Source: Chloroflexota bacterium (GTDB lineage: Bacteria > Chloroflexota > UBA6077 > JACCZL01). Taken from it: 56,093 nt of DNA. This document shows, one piece after another, positions 45,013 to 53,896 of this stretch; within the stretch, counting starts at the first letter, position 1; the number at the start of each line of letters is the position of its first letter. A program made the position numbers and the translations under genes. Under the pieces are notes generated by a model. The model did no database searches. It had not been told where the DNA came from and saw only the letters and a list, made by a program, of their open reading frames with translations. The stretch covers positions 25,196 to 81,288 of the forward strand of contig JAUJPG010000024.1 of NCBI GenBank assembly GCA_030447245.1, given 5' to 3'.

Positions 45013-45309
45013 CGCGCAACCATCGGTGCCGACCTGGGTTCCCCCGCGGCTGACGTGAACCTCGAGATCAGCGATAGGCTGCCCCTGAATCGTCAGGCTA
45101 CGCAGGGCCTACCGGAGCGCCCCGACATGGTCGATGGCTCCCGTGTCGGCGAGCTTGTCATACGTCCCCTGACTGACGCTCGACAGTGGAGAACCGGTGT
45201 CCAATACCCTGTTGACCGATTGGCCGGCCACTTCGAGCGGGACGAGGAGCCACCAGCGCTTGGGATCGAGGTGTGCCTGGACCGAAAGCTCACCACCTTC
45301 GCCGGTCAC
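45013..45309 (-). pseudogene. Retropepsin-like aspartic protease domain, interrupted by an amber codon
   Basis: Starting from a GTG at 45309, the frame reads 'WWLLVPLEVAGQSVNRVLDT' followed by 'GSPLSSVSQGTYDKLADTG', a retropepsin-like strand with the DTGS active-site motif. After 'DHVGALR' comes TAG (45109), yet the same frame continues sensibly as 'SLTIQGQPIADLEVHVS' until TGA at 45013. The whole would be about 98 residues, the size of a small clan AA protease. It overlaps the end of the upstream gene by 20 bases, a coupling seen in two-gene units. Whether the stop is a true mutation or an error is unresolved. Confidence 0.5.
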
Positions 45310-45733
45310 GCCCGATCTCGTCCTCCCAAATCTGCTGAAGATCCCCGTCCCAGGTCTCGCGCAGCACGGCCAACGCCTCGCGTAGCTCAGCACCCGTCCG
45401 AATCGAGTCACAGGCTGGGAACACGTAGTACCGGTCGTCGGGCCTCTTCGAACGAACGACGTCCGCCCACGCATTGGTAATCGCCGTGCGAGAAGCATCG
45501 TGCGCGAGCACTTCGCCCTGCGACGGCCACCCGCCCTCAACAGCGGTCACCCGCAGCAGAATCCACTCGCCGGGGTGCAGGGCAACGATCTCGTCAAATG
45601 AGAGGATCGGCGATCCGCGATGCGGAGCCTCAGGGGCCGACGCTGCGTGTGGCACATCGGTCGCCGCGGTTACTTCCCGATCGGCAGGTCTGGAGAGCCG
45701 TTCCGATGACGGTCCGTGGGCGGACGACGACAT
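45290..45733 (-). CDS. Hypothetical protein upstream of a retropepsin-like gene
   Basis: A 147-residue soluble protein. The N-terminal 45 residues are low-complexity; the rest is compact and contains 'FDEIVALHPGEWILLRVTAV', 'GEVLAHDASRTAITNAW' and 'DRYYVFPACDSIRTG'. The pattern of a GEW...V strand, an HDAS/HS turn and a YVF strand resembles small proteins that I believe are often encoded just before clan AA aspartic proteases; this is from memory and not verified. No function is assigned. It is followed, with a 20-base overlap, by the retropepsin-like frame. Confidence 0.5.
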   Translation of the reverse strand: MSSSAHGPSSERLSRPADREVTAATDVPHAASAPEAPHRGSPILSFDEIVALHPGEWILLRVTAVEGGWPSQGEVLAHDASRTAITNAWADVVRSKRPDDRYYVFPACDSIRTGAELREALAVLRETWDGDLQQIWEDEIGRDRRRW

Positions 45734-45824
45734 GGCTGGATCTCCTTGCTGGCGCGCGGTGGTCCGGTTGACGCTCCATTATGGCATGGCGCGATCTGGC
45801 ATCCTTACAACCGTGCCGATGACG

Positions 45825-45872
45825 GCAGCAGCGAGGCCCCGAGGGTGCAAACTGACGGGGCCTCGCTGCTGC
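45825..45872. terminator. Long hairpin downstream of the duplicated groEL 3' end
   Basis: CAGCAGCGAGGCCCC (45826-45840) pairs exactly with 45857-45871, extended by one more pair, around a 16-base loop. It lies about 60 bases beyond the stop codon of the duplicated groEL tail (copy A), the same relative place as the hairpin after intact groEL. No long T run follows on either strand. Confidence 0.55.
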
Positions 45873-45928
45873 TGGCTGATCGCTTAGCGGCCGAAAGCTG
45901 CGGGGCGACGCAAGCCTTGCCCCGACGC

Positions 45929-46070
45929 GGCTTAGTACTCCGGCATCGGCGGAGCGGCGCCGGCCTTCTCCTTCTCGGGGAGCTCGGTCACCAGCGTCTC
46001 GGTGGTCATGATCATCGTCGCGATCGACGAGGCGTTCTCCAGTGCCAAGCGCGTCACCTTCAGCGGGTCG
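45929..46070. repeat. Direct repeat copy A: detached duplicate of the groEL 3' end
   Basis: These 142 bp match 46946-47087 with only two differences (AGTGCCAAGC against AGCGCCGAGC). The copy carries the final codons and stop of groEL on the minus strand but is not attached to a groEL body: immediately upstream, at 46071, it joins the DUF5615 gene. Copies A and B bracket the toxin-antitoxin-like pair. Confidence 0.9.
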
Positions 46071-46076
46071 GCGACG

Positions 46077-46523
46077 TCACGTCTCGCGCCCGAGCGCAAG
46101 GCGAACTTCGTCCTCGCTGTACTCGGGGAGGCGGAAGCCGGCGATCAGGAGCTCCTGCAATCTGGCCCACCGCACCAACCGCGAACGAGAGTCTTCGAAC
46201 GTTGCCAGCCAGTCCACGAGCAGTGCCGCGCGCGGACCGAGAGCGAGCACGCGAGCCGGCCGTAGGAGTGCAATGCCCGCGTGCGGCCGCCCCTCTCGTC
46301 CGAACGCCTCATGAAGCTGCGTGAAGTGCCGACGATTGTAAGACAGCAACACCAGGGATCGGGTGGCGGCGAACTGAAGCTGCGCCTCGTCGGTGGTACC
46401 CAGCATACCCTCGTCGCGTGCCGTGGTGACGGTGAAACGACGCTGGCGAAGATGCGCGACGATCCCGTGATCGACGCACTCGTCGAGATAGATTGGCAGG
46501 TGATCTGGCGCCCGTGAGGCCAC
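46077..46523 (-). CDS. DUF5615 PIN-like toxin candidate
   Basis: A 149-residue protein. The start region '[18 protein letters not shown]' has the Asp-Glu pair that opens DUF5615/Mut7-C-type PIN-like domains. '[20 protein letters not shown]' and '[16 protein letters not shown]' correspond to later strands, where most members have a T-x-D-x-D/H-F motif; here it is 'SYNRRHF', so the second acidic residue is replaced by Asn. Such proteins are predicted RNases paired with DUF433 antitoxins. The GTG at 46523 lies ten bases after the antitoxin stop. The stop sits seven bases from the end of the duplicated groEL tail. Activity is not proven. Confidence 0.75.
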   Translation of the reverse strand: MASRAPDHLPIYLDECVDHGIVAHLRQRRFTVTTARDEGMLGTTDEAQLQFAATRSLVLLSYNRRHFTQLHEAFGREGRPHAGIALLRPARVLALGPRAALLVDWLATFEDSRSRLVRWARLQELLIAGFRLPEYSEDEVRLALGRET

Positions 46524-46533
46524 GCCTCCGTGC

Positions 46534-46800
46534 TCAGCCGCCGTCGACCTCGTACTCGGCGATGTAGCGATCGATTTCCGGCGTGTTCGCCCGGTAGAAC
46601 GCGAGCGCGTCTTCCAGAGCAGCGCGGTCAAGCATTGGGTACGCCTCGCCGAGCCGCTCAAAGCTCGGCTCGAGCCGGTACGTCAGCACGATTGCGCTCA
46701 CCGGGACACGAGTCCCCTCGAGCACCGGCTCGCCGCCCATGATCTCAGGATCCCGCACAATCCGCCGCCGAATGGGCTGGCGCGGGGCCTGCATAGTCAC
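46534..46800 (-). CDS. DUF433 antitoxin candidate
   Basis: An 88-residue protein with the DUF433 core: 'RRIVRDPEIMGGEPVLEGTR', 'VPVSAIVLTYRL' and 'YPMLDRAALEDALAFYRANT'. The 'GxPxIxGTRxPV' signature is kept as 'GEPVLEGTRVPV'. The fold is a small winged-helix/homeodomain-like protein, thought to bind its own promoter and to neutralise a DUF5615 partner, which follows. Start at 46800 (GTG) has GGAGGT about eight bases upstream; an ATG at 46794 is also possible. The gene lies wholly between the two copies of the groEL 3' end. Confidence 0.8.
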   Translation of the reverse strand: MTMQAPRQPIRRRIVRDPEIMGGEPVLEGTRVPVSAIVLTYRLEPSFERLGEAYPMLDRAALEDALAFYRANTPEIDRYIAEYEVDGG

Positions 46801-46880
46801 GACGCGCACCTCCGAAGTCACCGCCGCCCTGACCCCGCACTATACCAATGTCTGCCCCGGGCTGAAGTCGCGAGACGCCG

Positions 46881-46911
46881 AGAGGCCCCGGAGCAATGCC
46901 CCGGGGCCTCT
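46881..46911 (-). terminator. Hairpin after groEL
   Basis: AGAGGCCCCGG (46881-46891) pairs exactly with CCGGGGCCTCT (46901-46911) around nine bases, 38 bases beyond the groEL stop. It probably ends the groES-groEL transcript before the toxin-antitoxin-like pair, although no strong T run follows. Confidence 0.6.
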
Positions 46912-46945
46912 GTGGTGCATCCAGCTGCTGAAGTACGGCCTGCCT

Positions 46946-48574
<1,629 letters not shown>

Positions 48575-48658
48575 CTATCTCTCCTACACTCTCTTCTTTC
48601 AGCGTTCAGCGTGGCCTCACGGCCTGGAGTTGGCTGGGCGCTGGCGGCTGCTCGCTCG

Positions 48659-48967
48659 TTAGCTCGTGCCGTTGCCGACCATCACGGCCAGGACGTCTTT
48701 TTCGCTGAGGATCAGCAGCTCGTCCTGCTCGTGCTTGAACTCGGTGCCCGCGTACTTGGCGAACAGGACGCGATCGCCCTCCTTCAGGTCGAGGGTGATG
48801 CGCTCACCGCTGTCCAGCACGCGGCCGGGACCGACCGCCAGGATCTCGCCCTGCTGCGGCTTCTCCTTGGCGGTGTCCGGTAGGACAATCCCGCTCTTGG
48901 TCACCTCATCGCGCTCGAGTGGCTTGATCACAACACGGTCGCCGAGCGGCCGTAAGCCAATAGCCAT
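48659..48967 (-). CDS. groES: Co-chaperonin GroES (Hsp10)
   Basis: A 102-residue co-chaperonin: '[20 protein letters not shown]' then '[20 protein letters not shown]' carries the mobile loop that docks on GroEL, and '[20 protein letters not shown]' is the second family signature. The ATG at 48967 follows GGGAGGT; a longer frame upstream is rejected. It is first in the groES-groEL operon and is preceded by a perfect CIRCE operator and a sigma-70-type promoter. Confidence 0.97.
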   Translation of the reverse strand: MAIGLRPLGDRVVIKPLERDEVTKSGIVLPDTAKEKPQQGEILAVGPGRVLDSGERITLDLKEGDRVLFAKYAGTEFKHEQDELLILSEKDVLAVMVGNGTS

Positions 48968-49033
48968 AGAAGACCTCCCTCCCCATACTCCAAGAACGTC
49001 ACGGAACCCGCGCCCCGTCGTCAAATCGATAGT

Positions 49034-49060
49034 TTAGCACTCTGGTCGCTTGAGTGCTAA
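49034..49060. promoter_or_regulatory. CIRCE operator (HrcA binding site)
   Basis: TTAGCACTC (49034-49042), nine bases, GAGTGCTAA (49052-49060): an exact match to the CIRCE consensus. It lies 67 bases before groES, just downstream of the -10 box, where HrcA binding would block transcription of groES-groEL until heat stress. No hrcA gene is in the window. Confidence 0.95.
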
Positions 49061-49069
49061 CCGTGGGCT

Positions 49070-49098
49070 AGTGTACAGAACTCCACGCCAGCGCGCAA
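49070..49098 (-). promoter_or_regulatory. groES-groEL promoter
   Basis: On the minus strand TTGCGC (49098-49093), 17 bases, TACACT (49075-49070). Transcription would start about 49063, immediately before the CIRCE operator. Confidence 0.65.
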
Positions 49099-49265
49099 CC
49101 TGCACGGGACGGCGCGCGGTTCACGCCTGTCTGCCGAGGATCCAGCAGCTTTGCAGATATGCGACTCTGGGACGCTCGCGCGTGTGAGAATGGGTTCGGC
49201 GTTCCACGGGAGCACGACCTGGCGCTCCGGGGGCTTGGCGCGTGGCGGGGAGGTGAGGGCCGAGG

Positions 49266-49778
49266 CTATGCGCTCGCGAGGGCCTCGACAGCTCGTAGCG
49301 CCTCATCCACGTCCGGCGCGACGAGCGGGTCGTCGGTGACCCAGGCATAGCGCACGACACCGTCGCGGTCGAGCACGAAGACGGAGCGGCGGCTCATGCC
49401 CCAGTAGCCGTCGAACGGCTGCTCAGGCGTATAGGCGGTCCCAAACTGGCCGATCACCTGGCGGTTGAAGTCGCTCAGCAGGGGAAACGGCAATCCGAGT
49501 TGGTTGGCAAAGGCCTTGTGGGCGCGGTCGCTCTCCACGCACATGCCCAGGACACTCGCGCCCAGGGCGGTGAAGCGATCGTGGTTCGCACGGAACCCTT
49601 CGAGCTCGACCGTTCAGATCCGCCCGAAGTCGAAGAGGTACCAGGCGAGCACGACCGGCCCGCGCCGGAGCTCGTCGGCGAGCGAGACGGGCTGGCCGGT
49701 GGACGACGGGAGTGTGAAGTCCAGGACGCGGTCGCCGACGGCCAGCGGCGCCTGTCTCTTTGGTTGCTGCTGCGTCAT
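49266..49778 (-). CDS. Peroxiredoxin with in-frame TGA at the catalytic position: probable selenoprotein
   Basis: AhpC/TSA-family peroxidase of 170 residues if TGA (49616-49614) is read as selenocysteine 55. The first part, 'LAVGDRVLDFTLPSSTGQPV' to 'VVLAWYLFDFGRI', and the second, 'TVELEGFRANHDRFTALGAS', 'FPLLSDFNRQVIGQFGTAYT' and 'SVFVLDRDGVVRYAWVTDDP', are in one frame and both match peroxiredoxins; the family has the peroxidatic Cys exactly at the TGA. The usual PxxxTxxC reads LxxxGxxU here. Cys80 is the only other thiol. A SECIS-like hairpin follows. Peroxiredoxins reduce hydroperoxides with thiols; thioredoxin or mycothiol are possible reductants. Upstream of groES, with its own promoter. 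A nonsense mutation or error is the alternative. Confidence 0.75.
49583..49597 (-). promoter_or_regulatory. Putative bacterial SECIS hairpin
   Basis: Minus-strand GGTTC CGTGC GAACC: a perfect five-pair stem with a five-base loop whose second base is G. The loop begins 22 bases after the TGA. Bacterial SECIS models ask for a short stem-loop within roughly 16-37 bases of the UGA with a G among the first two loop bases, which this satisfies. The motif is loose, so support is moderate. Confidence 0.5.
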
Positions 49779-49784
49779 GCGCGG

Positions 49785-49813
49785 AGTATGGCACGCCACG
49801 CAGGCGCTGGCAA
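49785..49813 (-). promoter_or_regulatory. Peroxiredoxin promoter, probably leaderless
   Basis: TTGCCA (49813-49808), 17-base spacer, CATACT (49790-49785) on the minus strand, then six bases to the ATG at 49778. No Shine-Dalgarno sequence precedes the start, so the mRNA would begin at about the start codon. Confidence 0.55.
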
Positions 49814-49894
49814 CCGGAGCGTTTCGGGAGCCGCTGGCCCGCGCTGTCAGAGGGAGCGGGGGCCTCCAGCCCCCTGAAACGAGGTCCGTGACGA

Positions 49895-51517
49895 TCAGTA
49901 CGCCAGGGCCCAGCCGTCGCGGCGCGGGTCGGAGCCGGCCAGCAGCATGCCGGTCGCCGGGTCGCGGCGGATGATCTCGATCGAGCACGGGCCTTCAAGG
50001 TCGCCAACGGTGACGACGGGATGACCGCGGGCGGCCAGCTCCTCGCGGACGGATGGTGCGAAACGCGCCTCCATGGTGAGCGCATCTGGGCACTCGTGCG
50101 GGTAGTTGGCCTCCTGCCCCGGCTGGGTGCTCGACCAGCGCGGCGCCTCAGCTGCCTGCTGGGGATCCAGACCGAAGTCGATCATGCCGGTCAAGACCTG
50201 CAGGTTGACCTGAACCTGGTTGTCGCCCCCGGGGGTGCCGAAGACGCACCACAGCTCCCCGTCCTTGAAGACCATCGGTGGATTCATCGTGTGGCGGACC
50301 CGCTTGCCGGGATGGAGGCGATTGGGGTGGCCTGGCTCCAGGTGCCACGGCGACATCCGATTGTTCAGCAGGATGCCGGTCTCGCCAGCCGTAACGCCGG
50401 AGCCGAAGGCGCTGTTGATGCTCTGGATTGCCGAGACCGCGTTCCCCTCGCCGTCGACGACACAGAAGTAGGTCGTGTTGCCACGCGTGGCCGCGCCAAC
50501 TGGCTCCCGCGCGGGCGCGGCGCGGCGCGGGTCGATCTCGGCCACCCTGCGCTCGGCGTACGCGTCCGACAGCAGCTCGTCGAGCGGCGCCTCGAAAAAC
50601 CGCGGATCTGAGCCGTACCGCTCGCGATCCGCAAAGGCCAGCTTCTTGGCCTCGACCAGGGTGTGGATCGCATCGGCCGAGCTCAAGCCCAGGCCCGCCA
50701 GATCGAAGCGCTCGACAAGCTTCAGCTCCTGGAGAAGGACCCAGCCGGTCGAGTTGGGCGGCGCCTCGCGGACCTGGTAGCCGCGGTAGTCGACCGCGAT
50801 CGGCGCCTGCTCCTCGGGCCAAAACTCGGCCAGGTCGTTCGCGTCCACCAGCGCGCCCGCCTCTCGGCAGCCTTCGGCGAGCGCCCGCGCGAGCGGGCCG
50901 CGGTAGAAGCTGTCAGCGCCCTCCTCCGCCAGCTGACCAAGCGTCCGCGCCAGCTCCGGCTGGACGATCGTGGCTCCGAGCGGTGGCGCGCCGCCATCGC
51001 GGAGGAACGTCCGCGCGCTGCGTGGGTCGGCCGCGAGACGGGCCTGCTGGTCGTCTGCGAAGTGCCGGTACGCGGTCGTCACGCCGAAGCCGTCGCGGGC
51101 GTACTCGATCGCCGCGTCGAACAGCTCGGCCCAGCGGAGGCGCCCGAAGCGGGCGTGCATCGCCCCCCACCCGCCAACCGAGCCCGGCGTGGAGAAGGAG
51201 AGCGGCCCCTGGTTCGGAATGCCGTCGGCATACCGCTCGACGGTCGCCGCCCGCGGCGCGGCGCCGGTCCCGTTGAACACGACCGCTTCGTTCGTCGCCC
51301 GCATGAAGACGTGGTAGAAACCGTCGCCGCCGAGCCCTGACATCGCCGGCTCGACGACGCTCAGCGTCGCCCCCACGGCCACGGCCGCGTCGACGGCGTT
51401 GCCCCCGTCCCGCAGGGCCAGCAGCCCCGCCTGGGTCGCCAGCGGGTGGTTCGACGCGACGGCCCCCCGCCGTCCCATGATCACCGGCCGGTACGACCGC
51501 CGCGCTTCATCCGTCAT
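49895..51517 (-). CDS. Gamma-glutamyltransferase family protein
   Basis: A 540-residue Ntn hydrolase that, in the family, self-cleaves to two subunits. The cleavage site and nucleophile lie in 'GAATRGNTTYFCVVDGEGNA', with Thr348 the likely new N-terminus. Other family segments are 'GGNAVDAAVAVGATLSVVEP', 'SGLGGDGFYHVFM', 'NSAFGSGVTAGETGILLNNR' and 'FGTPGGDNQVQVNLQVL'. No signal peptide is present, so it is probably cytoplasmic, like the YwrD-type group, and may act on amides or cephalosporin-like compounds and not on glutathione, which this kind of organism may not make. It lies upstream of the peroxiredoxin gene on the same strand. Confidence 0.88.
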   Translation of the reverse strand: MTDEARRSYRPVIMGRRGAVASNHPLATQAGLLALRDGGNAVDAAVAVGATLSVVEPAMSGLGGDGFYHVFMRATNEAVVFNGTGAAPRAATVERYADGIPNQGPLSFSTPGSVGGWGAMHARFGRLRWAELFDAAIEYARDGFGVTTAYRHFADDQQARLAADPRSARTFLRDGGAPPLGATIVQPELARTLGQLAEEGADSFYRGPLARALAEGCREAGALVDANDLAEFWPEEQAPIAVDYRGYQVREAPPNSTGWVLLQELKLVERFDLAGLGLSSADAIHTLVEAKKLAFADRERYGSDPRFFEAPLDELLSDAYAERRVAEIDPRRAAPAREPVGAATRGNTTYFCVVDGEGNAVSAIQSINSAFGSGVTAGETGILLNNRMSPWHLEPGHPNRLHPGKRVRHTMNPPMVFKDGELWCVFGTPGGDNQVQVNLQVLTGMIDFGLDPQQAAEAPRWSSTQPGQEANYPHECPDALTMEARFAPSVREELAARGHPVVTVGDLEGPCSIEIIRRDPATGMLLAGSDPRRDGWALAY

Positions 51518-51673
51518 GGTGCCTCCAGGAGAGCAGGTATGCCCTCCAAGGATACTTCGCGACGATGATCGACGCCGCCACCTCGACGCTTGAGGCTGCC
51601 TTCGGCTTCGCCGCCGCCGAGCCAGTGCGTTGTCCTTGGCATCCTCGATCGCGCTTGGCCCGAGTCGGTCGGC

Positions 51674-52930
51674 TCAGCCGACGACGGTCAATTCGCGCGG
51701 CATCGTGTTCAGATTCTCGTGGCCGTCTTCGGTGATCAGGATGTGGTCCTCGATGATGAAGCCGCCCAGGCCGTCGACGTAATAGGGCGTCTCGAAGGCG
51801 AACAGCATCCCCGGCTCAAGCCGGGTCGCCTCGGCGGCGGCGATGTAGGGCCACTCCTCGTGGCCGAAGTCCGAGCCGATGCTGTGGCCGAAGTGGCCGC
51901 GCGTGTAGCTCGGGAAACCGGCTTCACGCATCCCGTCGAGCGCCGCCTGGAAGACCGCGCTGACCGGGACGTCGGGCCGCAGTTGCGCTCGCCCGGCGGC
52001 GTGGGCATGCTCCAGGCCCTCGTGGACGCGACGCTGCTCGACCGAGGCGGACTCGAAGGCGAACGTCCGCCCGATGTCCGACTCGCACCCCCCCACGATG
52101 CAGCCGACGTCGAACTTGAGCAGCGCGCCCGGCTCGACGCGCGCCGTGGTCATCCCCTCACCCCAGGGTCGTGGCCCGACGCTGATGATGTCCCAGGTTG
52201 CCTCGAGATGAGCGACGCCCCCCGCGCGCGCCGCGTCGTTGACCCCGATCCGATAAGCCAGGGCGACTTCGGCGGCGGTCATGCCCAGCTCCAGCCGCCC
52301 GAGCGCGGCCATGATGCCGGCCTCGGACAACTCGGTGGCGACGCGGAACGCTGCGATCTCGCGGGGATTCTTGATCGCCCGAAGCTCGTAGATCAGCATT
52401 GACGAGTCGACGAACCGGACTCGCGGCAGGTACTCCTGGAACGCGCGCAGGTCGTTCGCGGCAATGAAGTCCAGCTCGATGCCGAGCTGCTCCTGATCCA
52501 AACCACGCGCGTGGACCAGCTCGGCCAGGTGACCCAGGATCAGGCGGAGGTCGTAGGTGCCAGGACGCTCGGTGGGCTTGGGCCGGCGGCCAGCCGCTTC
52601 ACGAATAACGTCCTCGATCGGGCGTCCCTGCCCGAGCAGGCCAGTGACGTCGTCGGTCTCGATCCAGAGCGGGTGGGTGCGGAGATCGCGGATCGCCGAC
52701 CCGCGGGCAAATGCCCAAGCCTGGGTGTCCGGCACGATGGCCGCCGGGGTCTGCGCCTCGTCGGCTGGCAGCAGGGCAATCGCCGGCCCGGCCCGCCGCC
52801 AGAGCGAGCTAGCCGGCCCGGGATGAACCCCGGTCACGTACTGCACGTTCTCGGGCTTGACGACGACCAGCGCCGCGATACCCTGAGCCACCATCAGGCG
52901 CCGCGCTCGCCCCGCGTCGACATCGGCCAT
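51674..52930 (-). CDS. M24-family metallopeptidase (Xaa-Pro dipeptidase-like)
   Basis: A 418-residue protein with a creatinase-like N-terminal domain and a pita-bread catalytic domain. Metal ligands are visible: two Asp in 'LLKFDVGCIVGGCESDIGRT', His in 'GHFGHSIGSDFGHEEWPYIA', Glu in 'MLFAFETPYYVDGLGG' and Glu in 'FIIEDHILITEDG'. Relatives cleave Xaa-Pro dipeptides or creatine-like amides. The His region carries extra residues compared with PepQ, so the substrate is not fixed. It lies 156 bp upstream of the gamma-glutamyltransferase-like gene, and both could serve peptide or amide turnover. Confidence 0.88.
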   Translation of the reverse strand: MADVDAGRARRLMVAQGIAALVVVKPENVQYVTGVHPGPASSLWRRAGPAIALLPADEAQTPAAIVPDTQAWAFARGSAIRDLRTHPLWIETDDVTGLLGQGRPIEDVIREAAGRRPKPTERPGTYDLRLILGHLAELVHARGLDQEQLGIELDFIAANDLRAFQEYLPRVRFVDSSMLIYELRAIKNPREIAAFRVATELSEAGIMAALGRLELGMTAAEVALAYRIGVNDAARAGGVAHLEATWDIISVGPRPWGEGMTTARVEPGALLKFDVGCIVGGCESDIGRTFAFESASVEQRRVHEGLEHAHAAGRAQLRPDVPVSAVFQAALDGMREAGFPSYTRGHFGHSIGSDFGHEEWPYIAAAEATRLEPGMLFAFETPYYVDGLGGFIIEDHILITEDGHENLNTMPRELTVVG

Positions 52931-53260
52931 CGGCCCCGCTCCCTGCCGCTCGCTCCTGCCGCGCCTCGAACGGATCGCCAGAGCAGCGCGGCAAGCTCAT
53001 CCTACCCGATGGGCGGGCGAGCCGGAGCGCTAGCTCCATCATGGAGGATTGCGCTGCAATCACGGTGACCGCGGCCGTGTTTCAAGAGGCAACGACGAGA
53101 TCGATGGAGGTGATCAGGAGGGCGGCGAACGTTGGGTCATGACGAACCGGCTCAGGCGCTGACGCACGACCTGGACGGCTGATTTGAGCGGCTGCCGAGC
53201 ATGACAGCGCGACTCCGGTCTGCGGTATGCTCACCGATGTCTGCTGACGGAGGTCGCGCG
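52931..53260. other. 330-bp divergent intergenic region
   Basis: Lies between the starts of the M24 peptidase gene (minus) and the PPOX gene (plus). A TATGCT at 53223-53228 is a possible -10 box for the PPOX gene. I see no gene, RNA or repeat in the rest. Confidence 0.4.
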
Positions 53261-53896
53261 ATGCAGCCCCACGCCTTTACCGACCGGGTCACGTCCCGTG
53301 AAGCGCTTCGGGAGATCATCGGCGAGCCGACCGACCTCGTCGTCCGCAAGCAGCTCGCGGCGCTCGACCCGCACTGCCGAGCCTTTATCGCCCGCTCGCC
53401 GTTCCTCCTCCTCGGGACGTCGAGTGCGTCCGGTACGTGCGACGTCTCGCCGCGCGGGGACGCGCCGGGATTCGTTCAGATCCTCGACGAGGGGACGCTG
53501 GTCATTCCCGAGCGGCCTGGCAACCGCCGCAATGACTCCTTGCGCAACATCCTGGACAACCCGCGCATCGGGCTGCTGTTCATGATCCCCGGTATCGAGG
53601 AGACGCTGCGGGTCAACGGCAGCGCGTGCATCGTCCGCGACGAGGCGATTCTCGATCGGTCGGCCCACCGCGGCAGGCGCCCACTGCTGGCCATCGGCGT
53701 TGCCGTCGAAGAAGCGTTCCTCCACTGCGCCAAGGCGTTCAAGCGCTCGCAGATGTGGGATCCGGCGAGCTGGGCCGCGCGCGGCGAGATCCCATCGCTC
53801 GCGCGGATGGTGATCGACCAGGTCCCGAACAGCGGCATGACCGTAGATGCGCTCGAACGTCGGCTCGAGGATAATTACGCGACCCAGCTCTACTGA
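53261..53896 (+). CDS. PPOX-class flavoprotein (pyridoxamine 5'-phosphate oxidase family)
   Basis: A 211-residue split-barrel flavoprotein of the group often annotated as MSMEG_1061-like. 'CRAFIARSPFLLLGTSSASG' and 'CDVSPRGDAPGFVQILDEGT' form the N-terminal barrel, 'GNRRNDSLRNILDNPRIGLL' binds the FMN phosphate, and 'EEAFLHCAKAFKRSQMWDPA' is the conserved C-terminal part. It probably uses FMN or F420; the reaction is unknown, though F420 would fit with cofE at 6.3 kb. The ATG at 53261 follows GGAGGT. The stop lies inside the start region of the endonuclease III-like gene, so the two may be coupled. Confidence 0.85.
   Translation: MQPHAFTDRVTSREALREIIGEPTDLVVRKQLAALDPHCRAFIARSPFLLLGTSSASGTCDVSPRGDAPGFVQILDEGTLVIPERPGNRRNDSLRNILDNPRIGLLFMIPGIEETLRVNGSACIVRDEAILDRSAHRGRRPLLAIGVAVEEAFLHCAKAFKRSQMWDPASWAARGEIPSLARMVIDQVPNSGMTVDALERRLEDNYATQLY

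Noticed and set aside
45109..45111. TAG in the retropepsin-like frame as pyrrolysine
   Set aside because: No catalytic role at that position and no pyl genes in view; mutation or sequencing error is simpler.
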